From Clusia tigrina (taxonomy: Eukaryota; Arthropoda; Insecta; Diptera; Clusiidae): a DNA stretch of 64,000 nt. Below are positions 58,550 through 64,000 of the stretch, one piece after another. Position 1 is the first letter of the stretch. Each line of letters begins with the position of its first letter. Below the pieces are notes generated by a model that was given only the letters and a program-made list of their open reading frames with translations, searched no databases and was not told the origin of the DNA. Location of the stretch: positions 202,091,758-202,155,757 of the forward strand of contig OV050032.1 of assembly GCA_920105625.2 (NCBI GenBank). The letters run 5' to 3'. A program made the position numbers and the translations under genes.

Positions 58550-59110
58550 ATTCCCTGGGATCATCATGTTCCTAGTGCCCAGACTGAGTTCATCACGTTG
58601 CTAATTCCCTGACTATTTCATCCTGTTGCTACTTGGATGACCGGTTCATAATTTGTTAGTATCCTGACTAGTTCATCATCTTACTAATGCCCTGACTGAG
58701 CTCATCTTGTTGCTCATCCCTTGACTAGTTAATCATGCTACTAATGGCCTGACTGACTTAACTTTGTTGGTAATGTCTGACTAACTGATCATGTGTATAA
58801 TGGCCAGTGACCTTACCGAGTTCATCAAGTTGCTAATGACCTGACTGAGATCATTATATTATCCTGACTGGTTCATCATATTACTAATGGCCTGACTAGT
58901 GAATCATATTTAAAATGGACTTTCTTGTTCCTCATGTTGCCAAGAGCCTGACTAGATCATCATCTTGCTCATCCCCTGACTAGTTAATCATCCTGCTCAT
59001 CCCTTGACTACTTAATGATGTTGCTCATCCCCTGACTAGTTAATCATTTTGCTAATGACCTGGCTATTTCATCACGCTTCTAATGACCTGATTAGTTCCT
59101 CATGTTGCTA
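58550..59110. repeat. Degenerate 'ctgactagttcatcatgttgctaatg' array
   Basis: Some 15-20 decayed units of about 25-40 bp (cctgact, agttcatcat, ttgctaatg/ttgctcatcc). Confidence 0.8.
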
Positions 59111-60480
59111 AGGGACGGGCATCAGTACATCCGCAAAACTTCCCCACGAAGATATTTCTGTATAAGACGAAACTCACAACTGATCAGTAAGGAGAGAGGC
59201 CTGCCCCGACAGGCCCAAACAGAACTAGGATCTGCTCTATTATAGCTGCCTATCTATCTTTTTGTATTATGTGTGAAGGTTGTCCCTAAACATTTTTTCA
59301 AAAATTGTGTATTTCCAACCTAAAATGGTTGTGGTGGTTCCACCCTTCCATGCCATTTCTGCTTCACCACTGCGGTCACTTGTCAATCGGGTCTCTTGTC
59401 GTCTCAATTACACAATTGATGGAAACATCTGAATTCCTCTTGAAATTCTTCGTTAAGCAGCTCGATTCGATCGTTTAGATTCGATTGTTACTCGTGGTGA
59501 AATTTCTGGAACTATGCTGGACCTATGCCCCGATATCTGTGTATACATATGTCAATCAAATAGAAGTTGTTTCTCTTTTGTCGCTTTTCACTTGTTGTTG
59601 TTGCTTCAACACTCGTGAATTTTTCATCATCGTGTTAAAATGGTCGATTGCATTAACTCAATTTTGAATTTATTTCCCCAAGATAAAATTCCGATTCTAA
59701 TCCCCGAGTCAGTCCATTTTGATATGGATTTTGCTTTTCTTCTTAGGCTCTCAATCACTCCGTTATGAACACTTTTTATTACACAAGCTCTTTTCTCTCT
59801 CTATCTCTCTTTCTCTCTCTTGATCACTCTCACTCGCCCGCTCGCTTGCTTAGTCACTCTCTAGTTTGCACCATCGTTCCATATTTCACCCGAATATTTT
59901 GTACCGTTTCACCGTATGTAAATACGTCCGTCAGCAATGTCAGCAGGAAAACAACTGACATGCCTCTGCAGCGGCACTCGGCACAGGCCCAGTGCCTGGA
60001 AGAGTGGTTGGTCAGTGGTAGCGCAATTTGTGAAATTGTGACTGTCGCGGCCCCTTATCAAATTTGGCAATATGCTCTGCCGAAGCATTATCAGTGGGTT
60101 CCTCTCAGGTGTGCTCGCAGCCCACGCTCTCTGTTTCTGTGCTCGGTCGGGTTGGTGGTTGACTGCGGGGCGGTTGGTGTAGCAGCAATCATAACACGGA
60201 TTACTGTAGCTGGGTTCCTTATCAGAGCCACACTTGTGTCTGCACACACAGGCGCGCTGCATGTTATCCGCGATTACTCGTAGCGACCCTGCCATTTGAA
60301 TATCGCTCGACTGCACGATTGCAGCTCGGAGCTCTCTGACTCACGCGCACGCTAATGTGAGACGTGTGGCGTCGTCCGTCCGGTGCGCGGCGGCAGGTGC
60401 TTTGTTTACCGAGTGTCTATTTGTGCTTCCTCCCCACTCTATTCATGTCATAAATCGAACTCTTGCATGAGTATGGAGCA
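59111..60480. other. Intergenic, GC-richer in 59900-60480
   Basis: The GC rise and a 135-codon minus reading (60316-59909, Cys-rich start) suggest possible coding or promoter sequence, but I recognise no domain and see no splice partners. Confidence 0.3.
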
Positions 60481-60509
60481 GGAAGTACTCGTAAACACAC
60501 CGAAGGGGT

Positions 60510-61340
60510 GGGCCGGACAACCGCCGAAGAAGGAGGTCTCCAAGCACTCGGGCATTGATGCCCTTTGTACTTGAAGCCAGGAAAAATATTTGAGGGAAAG
60601 GGGAGTTAGAGGATTTCGGAAAGGATGTTAGGCTTTTTCAAACTTCTTTGACTCTTTTATGGATCTCAGAAGTTTGTCCAGGGATAAATATATGACCCTA
60701 ATACGCGCCTCCTTATACTGGCAAAGGTAGAACAAACTCAGAGAAACTGCTCTGGACTCCAGCCCTGTTCTTCCTCCAGGCAAGACACGTAGTTCGGACT
60801 CTCGATGATGCCTATGGTCGCCAGATGATGGCTCCTTGGATTATGCCCCGTAATTATTTGAATTTGGGCCACTGATTTCCGCCCCTGTTCTACCGTTTTC
60901 TAGTTTCAAGCGGGTTTGAAAGTGATAAAATTGGTGCTCCAGACCTCACTGTCAACAATGACATTGACAATGGCCTGAAAGTTCCTGAAGCAAACTAGTG
61001 TTGAGGATGTGTGTCATCTCTCTGTAGGACGCAGCTGTGCAGAAAGGTTTCTAAGACCTTTAAACGTCCCTCAATTTCTCCGATTTTGAGTAGGGAGATG
61101 CCTTATAATCTTAACAAGCTCCTTCTCAATCAAGATACGAAGCGGTGGACAGTTGGACAAGCTTTCATTGCCCCAGTAATACTGACACAAACAAGACGGT
61201 GGACTCTTTTTTGCCACTCGCTTATCCATTCCAGGTCAAACAAATCCTGCTCTTTATTTGGGCTTCGAAATGGTTTAAGGAGCAAAGTAGCCGGCGAAGA
61301 AGGAGGTCTCCAAGCACTCGGGCGTTGATGCTCATTGTAA
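60510..61340. repeat. Region bounded by a ~45-bp direct repeat
   Basis: 'cgaagaaggaggtctccaag' followed by 'cactcgggc.ttgatgc' occurs at about 60523-60562 and again at about 61296-61332, 770 bp apart. The interior shows no protein signature I recognise. It may be the upstream part of the retroelement that follows. Confidence 0.5.
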
Positions 61341-61388
61341 TGTAAGCCTGGGAAGGGGGAGATACTGGATTTTGGAAACTAAGTTTTG

Positions 61389-62090
61389 ATATTGTTAGTG
61401 TAACGCACAGGGGTAGTATTACTATACCTCCCGAATGACTAAGGAATGTCAACAAATCCTAAATGAACTAGGCAAAGACAACAATGTCACACTTTGTTGG
61501 GTGCCTGGACATGAAGGACACGCTTGGAATGAATGGGTGGACTGCCTCGCAAAAAGGGGGCGCTCCGTCCACTCATTGGCCCTGAACCTCTCTGGAGTGT
61601 AGGTACATTCCACTCTGCAAACCTACTTATGAAAGGGGAAGAAACTCAGATCGCTATTCAATGGCATCACGCTGCTGGCCAAAGACAGCCAAAGAGATTT
61701 CTTACCCCAAACAGAAGTACCTCCAAAAGGATACTAACACCCTGAACCGCGAAAGTCTTAGGACTCTAGGGGGTATGTGAAAGGACTCTGATGCCTAAGG
61801 TATCATCCTAACAAGATAGGCCTGTCAGGAGTCTTAGGACTCTAGTGGGGTATCTGACTGGGCACTGCTGCCTTAAGTATCACCTTAACAAGATAGGCCT
61901 GTCAGACATCTCTGGCTGCAGATTCTGTGGACTCTGAAACATCAGAACACATTCTATGTGAGTGTCCAGCAATCAAAAGTGAGAGATTGAAATTTCTTGG
62001 GAAGTTCTTCACAGACCCTCCCGCAATTAGAAACTTCAACCTTCCAAAGTGCTCCAATATATAAAAACACTAGGGGTCAGCACAATAGGT
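61389..62090 (+). mobile_element. 3' end of a decayed non-LTR retrotransposon (RNase H and tail)
   Basis: VTLCWVPGHEGHAWNEWVD then CLAKRG is the RNase H C-terminal motif of I/Jockey-type elements. Further on, ETSEHILCECPAIKSERL and the downstream NFNLP text match the usual zinc-knuckle-like tail after RNase H. Stops and frame shifts break it. A ~80-bp segment (tcttaggactctag...caagataggcctgtcag) is tandemly duplicated at about 61748-61910. Confidence 0.82.
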
Positions 62091-62492
62091 TTTTACGGAC
62101 CGCGGTGCTAGTACTCCCTGCAACATTAAATCATAATATATGATTAGTAGAAGAGTTATAGGTCTATAAGAATCTACTTTGATCAGGTCCTTGCCTTGCG
62201 CTTGGCTATCATACTGATCCGTGACGGCTTCCATAGTGTTGGATAGTGACCATTGCGTAGAACTGCGTTGAAGATATGCTGTGGGTGTATTACCGCTTCG
62301 GTGTGATTTTGGGCATGGCCCGGTGCTTTGTGGGGATTGGATTTCTTTCTTGCTTTATAGTATATAGAATTTGTTGAAGCTTAAGAACAATCGGATGAAC
62401 GGATCGGACTTTTCAGTTAACTGTGGCACTTGGACCTCAGGTGATTGTTTCCATAAGAATACTTTTGTCAAGTGGTTTGCGATCGCAGTCCC

Positions 62493-63028
62493 TTCTTCCC
62501 CATCACTCTATGCATAGGGGCGGCTCTAGTTGGTTGGGCCTTTAAGGTACTTAGTACCGTTCTTCCCCATCGCTCTTTGCCCAGGGGCGGCTCTGGTTGG
62601 TTGGGCCTTTAAGGTACTTAGAACCCTTCTTCCCCATCGCTCTTTGCCCAGGGGCGGCTCTGGTTGGTTGGGCCTTTAAGGTACTTAGAACCCTTCTTCC
62701 CCATCGCTCTATGCATAGGGGCGGCTCTAGTTGGTTGGGCCTTTAAGGTACTTAGAACCCTTCTTCCCCATCGCTCTTTGCCCAGGGGCGGCTCTGGTTG
62801 GTTGGGCCTTTAAGGTACTTAGTACCGTTCTTCCCCATCGCTCTATGCATAGGGGCGGCTCTAGTTGATTGGGCCTTTAAGGTACTTAGAACCCTTCTTC
62901 CCCATCGCTCTTTGCCCAGGGGCGGCTCTGGTTGGTTGGGCCTTTAAGGTACTTAGAACCCTTCTTCCCCATCACTCTATGCATAGGGGCGGCTCTGGTT
63001 GGTTGGGCCTTTAAGGTACTTAGTTGCT
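62493..63028. repeat. 67-bp tandem array, eight copies in two variants
   Basis: Each unit starts ttcttccccatcgctct and ends gggcctttaaggtacttag. A central word is either atgcatagggg or ttgcccagggg, and the two variants mix along the array. Divergence is very low, so this is a young array. Confidence 0.96.
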
Positions 63029-63237
63029 TTCCATAGTGCGTAGTCCGGTGGACCACCTGCCACTGACCAAGTAGTTAAATCTGAGTAGCTGCGAAAATTC
63101 GAAATTCGATATGAAAATTTTCTTATCGCATCTGAATTGAGAATTTTATTTCATTCAATTTATTTTATTGGGAAAATAGTCAATTCCCGTTTAACTTTAA
63201 AATTAAAACTTTTTTCAGTTGAGTATAACTAAATATT

Positions 63238-63453
63238 ATGTCTGACGAGGCTGAACTAGGAAGAGCTTTCAATCGCTTCTGCACCATCGCTCCGGATGTG
63301 ATTGAGGCATTGGAGGCGGTCAAAAAGGACGAAAACTCGACTCTTAAGGAGCGCCAGGAGGCAACCGACAAGCTGCGCGAGCTCGAATTGAAGCATCAGG
63401 CTCTGAAGCAGCAGTTCATTGCAATTCGTCGTAATCGAATCAATTTTCTTTAG
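63238..63453 (+). CDS. Small helical protein, 71 residues, unidentified
   Basis: ATG at 63238 follows a possible 3' splice site (ttttttcag, ending near 63220), so a 5' noncoding exon may exist upstream. The product is acidic then basic and strongly helical. It has a heptad-like stretch (ERQEATDKLRELELKHQALK), no Pro except one, and ends RRNRINFL and TAG. Codon use and GC rise sharply over the neighbours, typical of real coding DNA. I do not recognise the family. It could also be the last or only exon of a larger gene running upstream. Confidence 0.65.
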   Translation: MSDEAELGRAFNRFCTIAPDVIEALEAVKKDENSTLKERQEATDKLRELELKHQALKQQFIAIRRNRINFL

Positions 63454-63496
63454 ACCGACTCACACGCACACAGACACAAAAACACGAAATATTTTT

Positions 63497-63499
<3 letters not shown>

Positions 63500-63553
<54 letters not shown>
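63500..63553. repeat. (CA)n microsatellite
   Basis: About 27 CA dinucleotides just past the small ORF, probably in its 3' UTR. Confidence 0.95.
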
Positions 63554-63557
<4 letters not shown>

Positions 63558-64000
63558 CAAAATTTACTTTGTTTGACAATGGAAAAATTTATGTGAGATT
63601 TTTGTAAGCAGTAAAAACGCAGCCACGCCCACAGCCCTGCCGCCAGGCTTACCCAGAGCAACGAAAGGATATCGTGAGTATTATTTATTATTGGATATAG
63701 TGGTGGTCTGAGTGAGTTGATCTGCAGACTGACTGCCAGGATAACCTGACTAACCTAGGGGAGATATTGTGCCCCCCTAAGGGGTTCAAAAGACATTTTT
63801 GAGTCCTAATCATAAGGAACCAAAGTAGTCCCTATAAAGGACGTATAGCCCTAGATATGGGTGGCAAATTACAATGAGAATTAAAATACTTTTTTCCTCA
63901 AAATGCAAACAACTTCTTACAGGCAAAAGGACATCTGAAATTTTGTACATAACGATTCGATGTACCTTTAAATTTTCGCCAAACGGAGATGTTGCAATTG
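63554..64000. other. Right-edge sequence, unassigned
   Basis: No gene, no complete repeat unit recognised. Confidence 0.4.

Noticed and set aside
59909..60316. 135-codon minus ORF with Cys-rich start
   Set aside because: No recognisable domain or splice partners; the plus strand is open over the same stretch. Kept only as a GC-richer region.

Overview
The window is nuclear DNA of an insect, most likely a higher fly. A tephritid fruit fly is my best guess, from the AT-rich, repeat-filled introns together with a gene set whose closest relatives, as I recall them, are Drosophila genes. All protein genes are spliced with GT-AG introns; I rebuilt the exons by hand and checked that the reading phases close. 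Six protein genes are supported: an unidentified 224-residue protein (minus), RNA polymerase II subunit Rpb11 (minus), translation release factor eRF1 (plus, two alternative last exons), Kin17 (plus), a Toll-9-like receptor (minus) with a secreted lipase gene nested in one of its introns on the opposite strand, and a 71-residue protein near the right edge (plus).

Layout. 0-2 kb: two compact minus-strand genes. 2-7.4 kb: intergenic DNA with a tRNA-derived SINE, a frameshifted THAP-domain relic between inverted repeats, and a palindrome. 7.4-33.6 kb: eRF1. Its first intron is 17.7 kb and holds a pogo-like element, a 203-bp MITE, a 2.9-kb AT-rich satellite, several minisatellites, a reverse-transcriptase fragment, a three-block higher-order repeat and a nearly perfect 53-nt hairpin. 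33.6-38 kb: 3' untranslated and repeat DNA. 38.1-39.4 kb: Kin17 behind a perfect DRE box. 40.8-56.3 kb: the Toll-9-like receptor in six exons, with a lipase, a dead mariner and many minisatellites in its introns. 56.3-64 kb: intergenic repeats, a decayed non-LTR retrotransposon end, an eight-copy 67-bp array and the small ORF.

How the genes relate. Rpb11 (transcription), eRF1 (translation termination) and Kin17 (DNA/RNA metabolism) are housekeeping genes; DRE-type boxes lie upstream of Rpb11 and Kin17. The Toll-9-like gene encodes an innate-immune type receptor. The eRF1/Kin17/Toll-9/lipase cluster fits my memory of a Drosophila 3L neighbourhood, but that needs a synteny check. The most notable observations are the duplicated last exon of eRF1, two cases where a minisatellite appears to have grown from a dispersed repeat that is still recognisable elsewhere in the window, two hairpins that could yield small RNAs, and tandem decayed copies of the 3' coding end of the Toll-9-like gene.
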